Origin: a virus
Length of the DNA stretch: 27,907 nt
Reading direction: 5' to 3' (one strand)
Virus record (IMG/VR): IMGVR_UViG_3300032289_001309
Span: 1 to 27,907 of that record
Numbering within the stretch: position 1 is the first letter of the stretch; each line of letters begins with the position of its first letter. Under the pieces are notes generated by a model. That model was given only the letters and a program-made list of their open reading frames with translations. It did not search any database and was not told where the DNA came from. Positions 1-6,057 of the stretch are shown piece after piece. A program made the position numbers and the translations under genes.

Positions 1-135
1 CCTGCACGGCGCCAACCTGAGCTGGGCCAACCTGAGCGGGGCCAACCTGCACGGCGCCAACCTGAGCTGGGCCAACCTGAGCGGGGCCAACCTGCACGGC
101 GCCGACCTGAGCTGGGCCAACCTGAGCGGGGCCAA
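1..135 (+). repeat. 45-bp tandem repeat, three copies
   Basis: Bases 1-45 and 46-90 are identical, and 91-135 differs by one base (aac to gac). Each unit encodes three pentapeptides. Such near-perfect DNA identity points to recent copy-number expansion by slippage or recombination. The array may extend upstream of the window. Confidence 0.9.
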
Positions 136-459
136 CCTGCCCGGGCCGACCTGAGCGGGGCCCAGGGCCTGCCAATCACGGCAGATGCTCCAGCGCGGCT
201 GCAGGCGGTGGCTGCGCAGGTTCTCAGCAACCCCGATTGCCTGCGCATGAACTCGTGGCACAGCAACTGTGGCACCGCCCACTGCCTGGCCGGCTGGGCC
301 ATTCATCAGGCCGGGCCGATCGGGGCCACGCTTGAAGCGCTCCACGGGGCGCACCTGGCTGGACTGCTGCTGCTGGGGGATGACGCCGCAGCGCGGTTCT
401 ACCAGTCGAACGACGAGGTCCTGCAATGGCTGCGGACGGACAGGCGACTCGAGCCGTGA
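1..459 (+). pseudogene. Pentapeptide-repeat protein, frameshifted, 5' truncated by window edge
   Basis: The reading frame from base 2 encodes tandem pentapeptides of the A(N/D)LxG type ([15 protein letters not shown] and so on), expected to fold as a right-handed beta-helix. It stops at a TGA at 152-154. Adding one G in the C/G run at 143-147 would join it to the frame that runs from 148 to the stop at 457-459. That second frame continues with one more pentapeptide (DLSGA) and then a C-terminal domain containing CLRMNSWH and [14 protein letters not shown] remember this Cys/His-rich tail following pentapeptide repeats in other proteins, so both parts were probably one gene. A GTG at 208 could start the C-terminal part alone, but no ribosome site supports it. 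The gene is either truly broken or carries a one-base sequence error. Function unknown. Confidence 0.7.
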
Positions 460-662
460 AACTCCCGCAGCGCTACCAGTGCCAGGGCCTGTGGGTCGAG
501 ACCTGCGGCAGTGGGTTCAACGCCTGCTACCGGGGCAGCTCCCGGTGGTTCGCCAACCGGGCGGACCTGGCGAGCTGGCTGAAGTGGCCGAAGGGCCCAT
601 CGAAGGATGCGCTGACGGCCTGGCTGGACGAGATTGAATCAACCACGCAAACGACACCATGA
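456..662 (+). CDS. Small hypothetical phage protein
   Basis: A 68-residue protein rich in Trp, Gly and Cys ([13 protein letters not shown]). I do not recognise a family. I prefer the GTG at 456, whose GTGA overlaps the stop of the preceding frame; an in-frame ATG at 426 would add ten residues inside the preceding frame. The stop overlaps the next ATG (ATGA at 659-662), so it is probably translated as part of an operon with the nucleotide kinase-like gene. No membrane segment is seen. The two Cys of CQGLWVETC could bind metal or form a disulfide, but nothing shows which. Confidence 0.6.
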   Translation: MKLPQRYQCQGLWVETCGSGFNACYRGSSRWFANRADLASWLKWPKGPSKDALTAWLDEIESTTQTTP

Positions 663-1243
663 AACTCATAGGACTGTGTTCCTGGGCCCCGGGCTCAGGC
701 AAGACGACGGTGGCGGACATCATCAGCCGCCTGCATCCAGACCAGCTGGTGCTGCGACCATCGTTCGCCGGGCCGCTGCGCACCATGCTGCGGGGGCTGC
801 TGGTGGAGGCTGGCTACAAGCACGCCGAGGCCGTAGATGCCCTGACGTGCTACAAGCACCTGCCTCTGGAGCTGCTGCCGGGCGCTCCGACCCCGCGGGA
901 GCTGATGCGCACCCTCGGTACCGAGTGGGGCCGGCAGCTGATCCATCCGAACATCTGGGTGGGGATCATGGAGCGGAAGATCCAGGCGGCTGGCCCCGAT
1001 GACGTGGTCATCATCGATGACGTCCGCTTCCCCGATGAGTTCGCGCTGATCCGCCGCCTCGGCGGCACCGTCGCGGCCATCCGACGCAAGGCGGCCGAGG
1101 ATCAGCTGAGCCTTGAGCAGCGGCGGCACGTCTCGGACATGGCACCAGACATGACGAGCGTGGGCGCACTGATCACGAACGATCAGGGGCTGCAGGAACT
1201 GGAGCAGCAGGTGGCGTCCCTGGCGCGGGAGGGGGTGCTGTGA
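659..1243 (+). CDS. P-loop deoxynucleoside monophosphate kinase-like protein
   Basis: A 194-residue protein that probably phosphorylates a dNMP for phage DNA synthesis in the cytoplasm. Residues 10-17 (APGSGKTT) form the phosphate-binding loop; the first Gly of the classical motif is replaced (Trp9). Residues around 83-100 (LMRTLGTEWGRQLIHPNIW) and the later VVIIDDVRFPDE segment match the conserved R-x-x-x-Q-x-x-G-T-E and DDVRFP-type blocks I know from phage dNMP kinases. Size is normal for these enzymes. The ATG overlaps the preceding stop by ATGA and the stop overlaps the next start, so it sits inside an operon. Nucleotide specificity cannot be read from the sequence. A generic P-loop AAA-type kinase is the alternative. 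Confidence 0.75.
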   Translation: MKLIGLCSWAPGSGKTTVADIISRLHPDQLVLRPSFAGPLRTMLRGLLVEAGYKHAEAVDALTCYKHLPLELLPGAPTPRELMRTLGTEWGRQLIHPNIWVGIMERKIQAAGPDDVVIIDDVRFPDEFALIRRLGGTVAAIRRKAAEDQLSLEQRRHVSDMAPDMTSVGALITNDQGLQELEQQVASLAREGVL

Positions 1244-1815
1244 TGTGGAACCAGAGAGAGGACGGCTGGATCCAGGAGCTGGCCAAAATGATCGCGGACC
1301 TGCGGCAGGAAAGCTACAAGCAGCTGCAGCGCATCGAGGCGCTAGAGGAGGACAGCACAGAGCAGGCCGAAAGCAACCGATTCTGCACTGATGCCATCGT
1401 CGCCCGCATCGAGGCGCTGGAGAAAGACGGCGTCGCAATCAGACTCAACCCTGGCGTAACCATCCAGGGACCCGCCATTCTCAGAACCCGCATCAAGTCA
1501 GAGCAGCAACCGCAGCAGTCAAAGCGGGATGCCGTGCTGGATGCGTTGCGACTCGCCATGCCGCATGATCTTTTCCCGCAGCAGCCCGCCCCAGCTACCG
1601 AGGAATCCTCGGCAACTGCCCCGCCCGCGCCTGCCGGTGGGCTGGTGGAGCGGTTGTCTCATCTACTGGCCAAGCAGTTCAGCGAGTCCCGCCCTGGCAC
1701 CGACTGCACGCCGTTCGCCTGCGACGTGCTCCGCGAGGTGGCGTCATGGCTGCGGTCGGACGGCCCAGACTGGCCATCCGTCGCATCCCTACTGGAGAAG
1801 GAGGCCAACCAATGA
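1240..1815 (+). CDS. Coiled-coil hypothetical protein
   Basis: A protein of 190 or 191 residues depending on whether GTG 1240 (GTGA overlap with the preceding stop) or ATG 1243 is used. Residues 1-65 are charged and heptad-like (LQRIEALEEDSTEQ, IEALEKDG), suggesting a coiled coil. A short extended segment follows (VTIQGPAIL), then a Pro/Ala-rich linker around 110-135, and a compact helical C-terminus (LVERLSHLLAKQF to LLEKEANQ). This looks like an oligomerising N-terminus linked to a small helical domain. I do not recognise the family. The stop overlaps the next gene's ATG, so the operon is continuous. Confidence 0.7.
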   Translation: MMWNQREDGWIQELAKMIADLRQESYKQLQRIEALEEDSTEQAESNRFCTDAIVARIEALEKDGVAIRLNPGVTIQGPAILRTRIKSEQQPQQSKRDAVLDALRLAMPHDLFPQQPAPATEESSATAPPAPAGGLVERLSHLLAKQFSESRPGTDCTPFACDVLREVASWLRSDGPDWPSVASLLEKEANQ

Positions 1816-2279
1816 CCACCGACTTCCGCGCCTTGTCCGCTCAGCTGCTGGCCTGGGCTGAGCGGACCAGCGCCCACTACGTCGTGCCTCCTCATGTGAT
1901 CCTCCGCGCCCGCGCCGCGCTGTCCGCCCCGGAGCAGGGGCCGACGGATGAGGAGCTGATTAGTACGTACCAGTCTGCGTATGAGCCCGCATGGAAGCGT
2001 GGTGAATACAGCGGCTGTCACGTTGACGGCCTCCGCGCCGTGCTCGCCCGCTGGGGCCGCCCTGCCGTCGAGCCGGTGCCGGTCGCTGAGCGGTTGCCGG
2101 GGCCGGAGGATTGCGACGACCAGGGGCGGTGCTGGTGGTTGGACCGACCACTGAAGAACGGCCCAGCCCATTGGATGCTGCGTCGTCAGGATGACGGGCT
2201 GCTGATCCCGTTCATCGCCTGGGCCCCCCACTGGGCGATCCCCGTGCCGCAGGAGGGGGCCGATGACAGTCGCGGATAG
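1812..2279 (+). CDS. DUF551-like small phage protein
   Basis: A 155-residue protein. The ATG at 1812 is chosen over upstream in-frame starts because it gives the ATGA overlap with the preceding stop. The N-terminal half is helical (LSAQLLAWAERTSAHYVVP, RARAALSA, PTDEELISTYQSAYEPAW). The C-terminal half has PVAERLPGPEDCDDQGRCWW followed by a W-P-H-W-A-I-P-VP ending. This resembles the layout of the DUF551 group (RLP near the start, a Trp-rich core and a THW-LP-type end), and I recall close relatives among small proteins of Synechococcus-type cyanobacteria. Function is unknown. It may contact DNA or RNA ends or be a moron, but the sequence does not say. Confidence 0.7.
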   Translation: MTTDFRALSAQLLAWAERTSAHYVVPPHVILRARAALSAPEQGPTDEELISTYQSAYEPAWKRGEYSGCHVDGLRAVLARWGRPAVEPVPVAERLPGPEDCDDQGRCWWLDRPLKNGPAHWMLRRQDDGLLIPFIAWAPHWAIPVPQEGADDSRG

Positions 2280-2454
2280 GTTTACTGGCAAACTGAGAGA
2301 TCATTTGAGCGACTTATTTCCGCATCCCAATGGCAAGTTCTGCGATTATTGCGGGCATTACACGATAGATAGGTGTGGACTTTGTGGTGCTCCTCAGTGC
2401 TGCCCTAGATGCTGCATTGAGACTTTAGAGCAAGGCAACATGGAGGTAGTCTGA
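2263..2454 (+). CDS. Cys-rich zinc-finger-like small protein
   Basis: A 63-residue protein with eight cysteines in 25 residues (C27, C30, C38, C41, C46, C47, C50, C51; the core reads CDYCGH then CGLCGAP then CPRCC). The spacing suggests one or two structural zinc sites, as in small rubredoxin-like or treble-clef-like knuckles. The start at 2263 overlaps the previous gene by 17 nt. From about 2280 the DNA becomes clearly AT-richer than its surroundings and codon use changes (ttt, tta, gat, agg), pointing to a different origin. It is followed directly by another small gene (TGATG). No specific function can be assigned. Confidence 0.65.
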   Translation: MTVADRFTGKLRDHLSDLFPHPNGKFCDYCGHYTIDRCGLCGAPQCCPRCCIETLEQGNMEVV

Positions 2455-2633
2455 TGGGAAGATACCACGTCTCCATTGAGCTTGAACATAGAGACATTGC
2501 AATGATTCTCACTCACTTGCATCAATCATCGCGTGATGGCTGGTACTATGGAAATCGCGTTCATTTTTGTAATCGTAGGGATAGGCTGATTGAATTGCTG
2601 GAATCTAAACTTCCCCAGGAACCTCAACCATGA
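2454..2633 (+). CDS. Small hypothetical protein (59 aa)
   Basis: An ORF of 59 codons beginning at an ATG that shares bases with the preceding stop (TGATG) and ending in an ATGA overlap with the next gene. This tight packing is the main argument that it is real. The product starts MGRYHVSIELEHRDIAMIL and ends LIELLESKLPQEPQP, giving a likely strand-helix-helix fold with several His and Tyr. It lies in the low-G+C island and uses AT-ending codons (ttt tgt aat cgt agg), unlike the flanking genes. No family recognised. Confidence 0.6.
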   Translation: MGRYHVSIELEHRDIAMILTHLHQSSRDGWYYGNRVHFCNRRDRLIELLESKLPQEPQP

Positions 2634-2863
2634 CCGCACCGGAACCTCTCTCCCCCGCCGCGCAGGCGGTGCTGGATGCATTCTTATCTGAATGGGATGT
2701 TTATGCTGTTAGCGAAGCACGTTGGGCAACTGCCGCCGCCATCCGCGCTGCTGCGGATCGGTCGATGAACCTAATCGGTGACATTTGCCATCCAAAGTAC
2801 ATAGAAGGTATCGAAGCAGCATCAGATTTTCTGGAGCGCATCGCCGCCGAGCTGGAGGCCTGA
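2630..2863 (+). CDS. Small helical protein, SPAAQAVLDA family
   Basis: A 77-residue, probably all-helical acidic protein. The N-terminus (EPLSPAAQAVLDAF), the central AAAIRAAADRS and the end (FLERIAAELEA) form a pattern I have seen in many short proteins of high-G+C cyanobacteria and their phages. It is a recognisable but functionally unassigned family. The middle (FLSEWDVYAVSEARW) still has AT-rich codons, so the compositional island ends inside this gene. The start overlaps the previous stop by ATGA. It is the last gene of the tightly overlapping 5' operon; the next gene is 59 nt away. Confidence 0.65.
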   Translation: MTAPEPLSPAAQAVLDAFLSEWDVYAVSEARWATAAAIRAAADRSMNLIGDICHPKYIEGIEAASDFLERIAAELEA

Positions 2864-2922
2864 CCCCGCGGCCCGCCGGAGCCGCACCCAATCCGGCGAA
2901 CATCCACTCGCTCACCTCTCCA

Positions 2923-3510
2923 ATGGCTCTCATCTCTGGAACCTCCCGCGCCGATGTCCTGATCGGCAACACCAACGAAACCGATCAGATCTACGTCAAC
3001 AACATCGGCGATCAGATCCTCAACAGTGAGGGCCGCGACGTGATCCAGTCATGGATCAACTTCGACATGGCCGCCAGCCAGGCCCAGTACCTCGTGCTCA
3101 TGGGCCGCTCCGGTCTCACCGCCACCGGCACCGCCCGTGCGGAGGTGATCGGCGGCAACGCCGGCGACAACATCATCAACGGCGGCAAGGGCCAGGATCG
3201 ACTCACCGGTGGCCGCGGCGCTGACACCTTCGTGTTCGACGCCTACGGCCAGCTCAACGCCGACATCATCGAGGACTTCAGCCGGGCCCAGGGCGACACC
3301 ATGGCCCTGTCCGGCGACGTGTTCGGCGTCGCGGCCGGGACTGCTGTGGACTTCGCCGAGGGTGCTGCCCTGGGCGCTGGCCCGACGGTGTTCCGCGACG
3401 CCACGAACCAGCTGTGGTTCGATGCCGACGGCACCGGCGACGGTGCTGCGGTGGTGTTCGCGCAGTCGCGGGCCCAGGGGCTGGACTCCAGCTGCTTCGC
3501 GGTGATCTGA
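2923..3510 (+). CDS. RTX-type calcium-binding repeat protein
   Basis: A 195-residue protein. Residues 77-103 contain three consecutive glycine- and aspartate-rich nonapeptides (GGNAGDNII, NGGKGQDRL, TGGRGADTF), the RTX calcium-binding beta-roll, followed by VFDAYGQ and DIIEDF as in the C-terminal domain of serralysin-type secreted proteins. An earlier ADVLIGN segment may be a degenerate repeat. There is no signal peptide. Such proteins usually leave the cell by type I secretion using a C-terminal signal. Here the end reads SSCFAVI, which has the hydrophobic tail but not the usual acidic residue before it. ATG 2923 is chosen because upstream in-frame codons are low-complexity. The leader is C/A-rich without a Shine-Dalgarno. 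It may be a host-derived moron or a virion surface module. Confidence 0.8.
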   Translation: MALISGTSRADVLIGNTNETDQIYVNNIGDQILNSEGRDVIQSWINFDMAASQAQYLVLMGRSGLTATGTARAEVIGGNAGDNIINGGKGQDRLTGGRGADTFVFDAYGQLNADIIEDFSRAQGDTMALSGDVFGVAAGTAVDFAEGAALGAGPTVFRDATNQLWFDADGTGDGAAVVFAQSRAQGLDSSCFAVI

Positions 3511-3519
3511 TCGGTCAGG

Positions 3520-3542
3520 GGCCCCGGCACTGCGCTGGGGCC
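3520..3542 (+). terminator. GC-rich hairpin after the RTX gene
   Basis: A nine-pair stem (3520-3528 with 3534-3542, one G-U pair) and a five-base loop, starting 10 nt after the stop codon. Only two T follow, so it is a weak intrinsic terminator or an mRNA 3'-end stabiliser. It separates the RTX gene from the promoter at 3585-3603. Confidence 0.45.
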
Positions 3543-3584
3543 TTGGACGATCCTGGGACTGGCCACCGCCGAGACCGCCGGACC

Positions 3585-3603
3585 GTAACGGTGGGGTTAC
3601 AGT
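3585..3603 (+). promoter_or_regulatory. GTAAC-N8-TACAGT promoter 1
   Basis: GTAAC at 3585-3589, eight bases, then a TACAGT -10 hexamer at 3598-3603. GTAAC and GTTAC (3596-3600) also form an inverted repeat with a six-base spacer that overlaps the -10. ACTGGCCA lies 40 bases before the -10 (3558-3565), as in promoter 13012-13030. No good -35 hexamer is present. It drives the gene at 3647 with a leader of about 37 nt. Confidence 0.65.
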
Positions 3604-3646
3604 GTGAGGGCCGGGGCGGAGACGCTCCACCGTTCACTCACCAGTC

Positions 3647-3889
3647 ATGACCATCCTTCAATCCCGGATTGATAACTTCATCTCTACTGTCAACTGTGGC
3701 GATGAAATGATCCTGAGCGAGCACGGCTCAATAGAGCAGGGAACCGGCCTGATTTTCGGATACGGGCACACGGGCTGGTATCTGCTGGACAGCGGCCACC
3801 GTGTTGAACTTGGGGCCACGGTTACTTCCCAGGCAGTCATGCTCATTGCCGCCGACTGGGCCAGCGATACAGGAGTCGAGCTGGCCTGA
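3647..3889 (+). CDS. Small hypothetical protein (80 aa)
   Basis: An 80-residue acidic protein with likely beta character (GTGLIFGYGHTGWYLLDSGHRVELG) and a hydrophobic segment (AVMLIAADWA) too short and too charged at its ends for a confident membrane helix. I do not recognise the family. It is the first gene after promoter 1, and its leader (gttcactcaccagtc before the ATG) has no Shine-Dalgarno. A GC-rich hairpin at 3901-3919 follows. Codon use is mixed, with more AT-ending codons (gat, agt, ttt) than the genes around it. Confidence 0.65.
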   Translation: MTILQSRIDNFISTVNCGDEMILSEHGSIEQGTGLIFGYGHTGWYLLDSGHRVELGATVTSQAVMLIAADWASDTGVELA

Positions 3890-3900
3890 CCCCACGCCCC

Positions 3901-3919
3901 GCCGGGAGCGCATCCCGGC
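3901..3919 (+). other. Perfect 7-bp hairpin between small genes
   Basis: GCCGGGA (3901-3907) pairs with TCCCGGC (3913-3919) around a five-base loop, 12 nt after the stop of the 3647 gene. No T run follows, so it is more likely an RNA-processing or stability element than a terminator. Confidence 0.4.
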
Positions 3920-3948
3920 ACCACCTTCACCACCTCGCCCCACCACCC

Positions 3949-4152
3949 ATGACCACCACTCCCACTGTCGACCAGATCCTCGATGCCACCAGCATCGGCT
4001 GCGGCGAACACCTCTGGATCAGCGAAGGCGGTGCCATCGCCATCAAAACCGATGAGCTGCGCCCGGTGCTTGAGCAGGCCTACGACCCCGAGATGCTGAA
4101 TTGGACTGGACTGATCAGCATCGATGACGACGGCGACTGGTTCTTCGCCTGA
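3949..4152 (+). CDS. Small acidic hypothetical protein (67 aa)
   Basis: A 67-residue acidic protein, MTTTPTVDQILDATS at the start, then GEHLWISEGGAIAIKTDEL and an Asp-rich end (SIDDDGDWFFA). Alternating strands and turns are likely; there is no membrane segment or Cys motif. Family not recognised. Its C/A-rich leader carries the 16-base word CACCACCTTCACCACC (3919-3934), found again before the next gene at 4157-4172, and both genes begin with ATG ACC ACC AC. The two leaders are therefore probably duplicates although the proteins are not similar. Confidence 0.6.
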   Translation: MTTTPTVDQILDATSIGCGEHLWISEGGAIAIKTDELRPVLEQAYDPEMLNWTGLISIDDDGDWFFA

Positions 4153-4180
4153 TCCACACCACCTTCACCACCACGTCACC

Positions 4181-4369
4181 ATGACCACCACCCTCTGCAT
4201 CCTCGCCACCCTCCTGGCGATCATCACTATCCCCCTGGTCCTGCTGCTCTACATCACCGAGACCCGGCAGCAGCGCATCAAGCGCTGGCGCTCCGCCGGC
4301 TGGACCCAGCAGCGCATCGCTGATCGGCTGGGCATCAGCCGGACCACTGTTCGCAGAATCCTCGCCTGA
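4181..4369 (+). CDS. Membrane-anchored helix-turn-helix peptide (62 aa)
   Basis: Residues 5-25 (LCILATLLAIITIPLVLLLY) are one strong transmembrane helix. A basic stretch follows (TRQQRIKRWRS), then a helix-turn-helix at about 40-61 (WTQQRIADRLGISRTTVRRIL) of the kind seen in resolvases and sigma region 4. The positive-inside rule puts the helix-turn-helix in the cytoplasm. The start ATG 4181 is chosen because it follows the duplicated CACC-rich leader; an upstream in-frame ATG at 4124 lies inside the previous gene and would add only His-rich residues. It could tether DNA to the membrane or sense an envelope signal. No partner is obvious nearby. Confidence 0.65.
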   Translation: MTTTLCILATLLAIITIPLVLLLYITETRQQRIKRWRSAGWTQQRIADRLGISRTTVRRILA

Positions 4370-4372
4370 CCC

Positions 4373-4552
4373 ATGAAAGCGACCATCAACCCAGACGGAG
4401 TGCTCACCGTCATCCCAGACAACGAGACCGAGGCCTATGCGCTTCGGCAGTGGCTGGCCTGCTACAGGCCGGCAGCCCCCACCGATGCCATCATCAACAC
4501 CCCCAGCGCCCTGTGCATCGCATGGGACGACCTTGGCGACACTGCCGCCTGA
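4373..4552 (+). CDS. Small hypothetical protein (59 aa)
   Basis: A 59-codon ORF three nt after the previous stop and three nt before the next start, which argues for translation in an operon with the membrane helix-turn-helix and zinc-ribbon genes. It begins MKATINPDGVLTVIPDNE, continues AYALRQWLACYR and ends CIAWDDLGDTAA. A strand-helix-strand fold is likely. I have an impression of similar short phage proteins with a GVLTVxP start, but cannot name a family. Confidence 0.55.
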   Translation: MKATINPDGVLTVIPDNETEAYALRQWLACYRPAAPTDAIINTPSALCIAWDDLGDTAA

Positions 4553-4555
4553 CCC

Positions 4556-4774
4556 ATGCCCCTCTCCAACACCGAGCGCCAGCAGCGCTTCCGACAGCGC
4601 CAACGTGGTCTGATCCCGCCCGTCCAGCAGCTCTGGTGCCGCATCTGCGGCGCCGGCTGCACCGATGCCCATGGCGTCCTGTGCCGCACCTGCTGGCGGC
4701 TCCACACTCCGGAGGGCAAGGCGTACAACCGCGAGCAGGTGCGCCGGTCCAGGGCCAGGCGTGACAATCCGTGA
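4556..4774 (+). CDS. Zinc-ribbon protein, copy A
   Basis: A 72-residue basic protein. The N-terminus LSNTERQQRFRQRQRGL is a charged helix of the (S)NAERQRRYRER type common in small phage proteins. It is followed by a zinc ribbon with C28-x2-C31 and C43-x2-C46 (CRICG to LCRTCW; C35 is extra) and a basic tail ending DNP. It is a clear paralogue of the protein at 13621-13863: both share LSN-E-Q-R-R, GL-PPV, C-x2-C-G, AHG-LC-x2-CW, TPEG and the final DNP. RNA or DNA binding is likely; the target is unknown. The same promoter-type sequence follows both copies. Confidence 0.7.
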   Translation: MPLSNTERQQRFRQRQRGLIPPVQQLWCRICGAGCTDAHGVLCRTCWRLHTPEGKAYNREQVRRSRARRDNP

Positions 4775-4801
4775 ACCGGTCATTGGCGGGGGTGGCAGGG
4801 C

Positions 4802-4820
4802 GTAACGGGTGGGTTACAGT
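4802..4820 (+). promoter_or_regulatory. GTAAC-N8-TACAGT promoter 2
   Basis: GTAAC 4802-4806, eight bases, TACAGT 4815-4820. GTAAC and GTTAC (4813-4817) form the same six-base-spaced inverted repeat as in promoter 1. A CATTGGC box lies about 33 bases upstream of the -10. The leader then reads CCACCGGGGCGAACCC, matching that of promoter 6437-6455. It serves the gene at 4865. Confidence 0.65.
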
Positions 4821-4864
4821 TGGGCCACCGGGGCGAACCCAGATCCCACCGCAACTCACCAGCC

Positions 4865-5062
4865 ATGACCCAAGCCGAAACCGCCTACGCCGAGCAGCAC
4901 GCTGCAGCCGCCGCGCTCCTCCAGCAGCTCAGCAGCGCCCTGTTCGACATGCCGGCTCCCGAGGGCGACACCCGCATCAACTGGGCCCACGTCGGCAGCG
5001 TGACCGAGATCCGCAGCCAGCTGGAGCAGACGCTGGCGTTCATGACCAACACCCAGGCCTGA
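4865..5062 (+). CDS. Small helical hypothetical protein (65 aa)
   Basis: A 65-residue protein, mostly helical (AYAEQHAAAAALLQQLSSAL and VTEIRSQLEQTLAFM), acidic, without Cys motif or membrane segment. Family not recognised. It is a single-gene transcription unit: promoter 2 lies 45 nt upstream and a strong intrinsic terminator starts at its stop codon (5062-5084). ATG 4865 is used because upstream in-frame codons lie in the promoter leader. The leader has no Shine-Dalgarno (gcaactcaccagcc). Confidence 0.65.
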   Translation: MTQAETAYAEQHAAAAALLQQLSSALFDMPAPEGDTRINWAHVGSVTEIRSQLEQTLAFMTNTQA

Positions 5063-5084
5063 GCCCCCAGCCGGGGGCTTTTTT
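5062..5084 (+). terminator. Strong Rho-independent terminator
   Basis: Perfect seven-pair stem (AGCCCCC 5062-5068, GGGGGCT 5073-5079), four-base loop, six T (5079-5084). It ends the 4865 unit. It is followed by CATGGC, a context shared with the terminators at 7140 and (as CATTGGC) 14485. Confidence 0.9.
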
Positions 5085-5124
5085 CATGGCCCGTAGACTC
5101 ACCCCGTAGGCATGCTGCCGATCC

Positions 5125-5976
5125 ATGCTCGAACTGCGGCGCCACTCGCCCGAGCTGCTGGAGCTGCGCATCCCCTACACCCGGGACATTCCGCACGACT
5201 TCCTGCTGGTCTCGGACGTCCATCTCGACAACCCCCACTGCGATCGGGAGCTGCTGCGGCGCCACCTGAACCAGGCCCAAGGCCGCGGCGCTCCGGTTCT
5301 GTGCTTCGGTGACCTGCTGTGCCTCATGCAAGGCAAGCGGGACCGGCGCGGATCGAAAGGCAGCCTGCGGCCTGAGCACGCCGGGTCCAACTACTTCGAT
5401 CTGGTGTTCGACGAGTGCGCCGCGTGGCTCAGTCCCTGGGCCAGCAACCTGGCACTGATCTCCGACGGCAACCACGAAACGGCGGTGCTCTCCAATCAGG
5501 AGATCGACCCGCTCGAGAACCTGACACGGCGCCTGCGCGGCTACGGCTCCAAGGTGGAGCACCTGCCGTATCAGGGCTGGGTCTGGTTGACGTTCTACCG
5601 ACCCGGTGCCAGCCGGCAGGGGCGCACCCGCCGGGTCACCCTGTTCTTCCACCACGGCGCCTGGGGCGGGATTATCTCGAAGGGCGTCATGGGCGGCGGC
5701 CGGTACGCCAGCATCGCCCCTGAGGCCGACGTGATCGTCAACGGCCACAACCACGAGCGCACGGCTGTGTCGCACGCCTGCTACCGGGTCACGCAGCGCG
5801 GCCAGCAACGGATCCAGCAGCGCTGGCATCTGCAGACGGGCACGTACAAGGAGGAGTTCCAGGCCGGCTCAGGCTGGGCCGTGGAGCGGATCGTGATGCC
5901 GAAATCGCTCGGCGGCTTCTGGCTCCGCTGCACGCCGCGGGACGAGGGGGTGGAGATCGGCTGCGAGCCGGCGTGA
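5125..5976 (+). CDS. Calcineurin-like metallophosphoesterase
   Basis: A 283-residue two-metal phosphoesterase. Metal-ligand motifs are visible in order: SDVH (D31, H33), GD (62-63), GNHE (N116, H117), HH (176-177) and NGHNH (H208, H210). The second block reads GDLLCLMQG; the usual second Asp of GDxxD is Cys66 here. I recall phage relatives with a similar block followed by MQGK and RPEH, which are both present, so this may be a subfamily trait. The substrate is unknown; nucleotides, phosphoproteins or nucleic-acid ends are all possible. The ATG at 5125 is preceded by TAGACT (5094-5099), a possible -10. A CTG-rich upstream ATG at 5112 is in another frame. Its last codons form one arm of a 22-bp direct repeat. 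Confidence 0.8.
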   Translation: MLELRRHSPELLELRIPYTRDIPHDFLLVSDVHLDNPHCDRELLRRHLNQAQGRGAPVLCFGDLLCLMQGKRDRRGSKGSLRPEHAGSNYFDLVFDECAAWLSPWASNLALISDGNHETAVLSNQEIDPLENLTRRLRGYGSKVEHLPYQGWVWLTFYRPGASRQGRTRRVTLFFHHGAWGGIISKGVMGGGRYASIAPEADVIVNGHNHERTAVSHACYRVTQRGQQRIQQRWHLQTGTYKEEFQAGSGWAVERIVMPKSLGGFWLRCTPRDEGVEIGCEPA

Positions 5977-6015
5977 GGTGACAGCGACTGGACTGGCCAG
6001 GGCGGCAGTGCTGGC

Positions 6016-6034
6016 GTAACGCTAGGGTTACAGT
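6016..6034 (+). promoter_or_regulatory. GTAAC-N8-TACAGT promoter 3
   Basis: GTAAC 6016-6020, eight bases, TACAGT 6029-6034, with GTTAC (6027-6031) completing a six-base-spaced inverted repeat. ACTGGCCA is at 5992-5999. It serves the gene at 6058 with a leader of roughly 17-20 nt. Confidence 0.65.
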
Positions 6035-6057
6035 GGCGGAGCAAACGAGGGCCGGCC

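Noticed and set aside
695-1438. Large minus-strand ORFs opposite real genes (also 10553-11860, 21370-22719, 16964-17773, 18726-19604)
   Set aside because: They mirror the codon structure of the high-G+C plus-strand genes, lack start signals and show no recognisable protein features.
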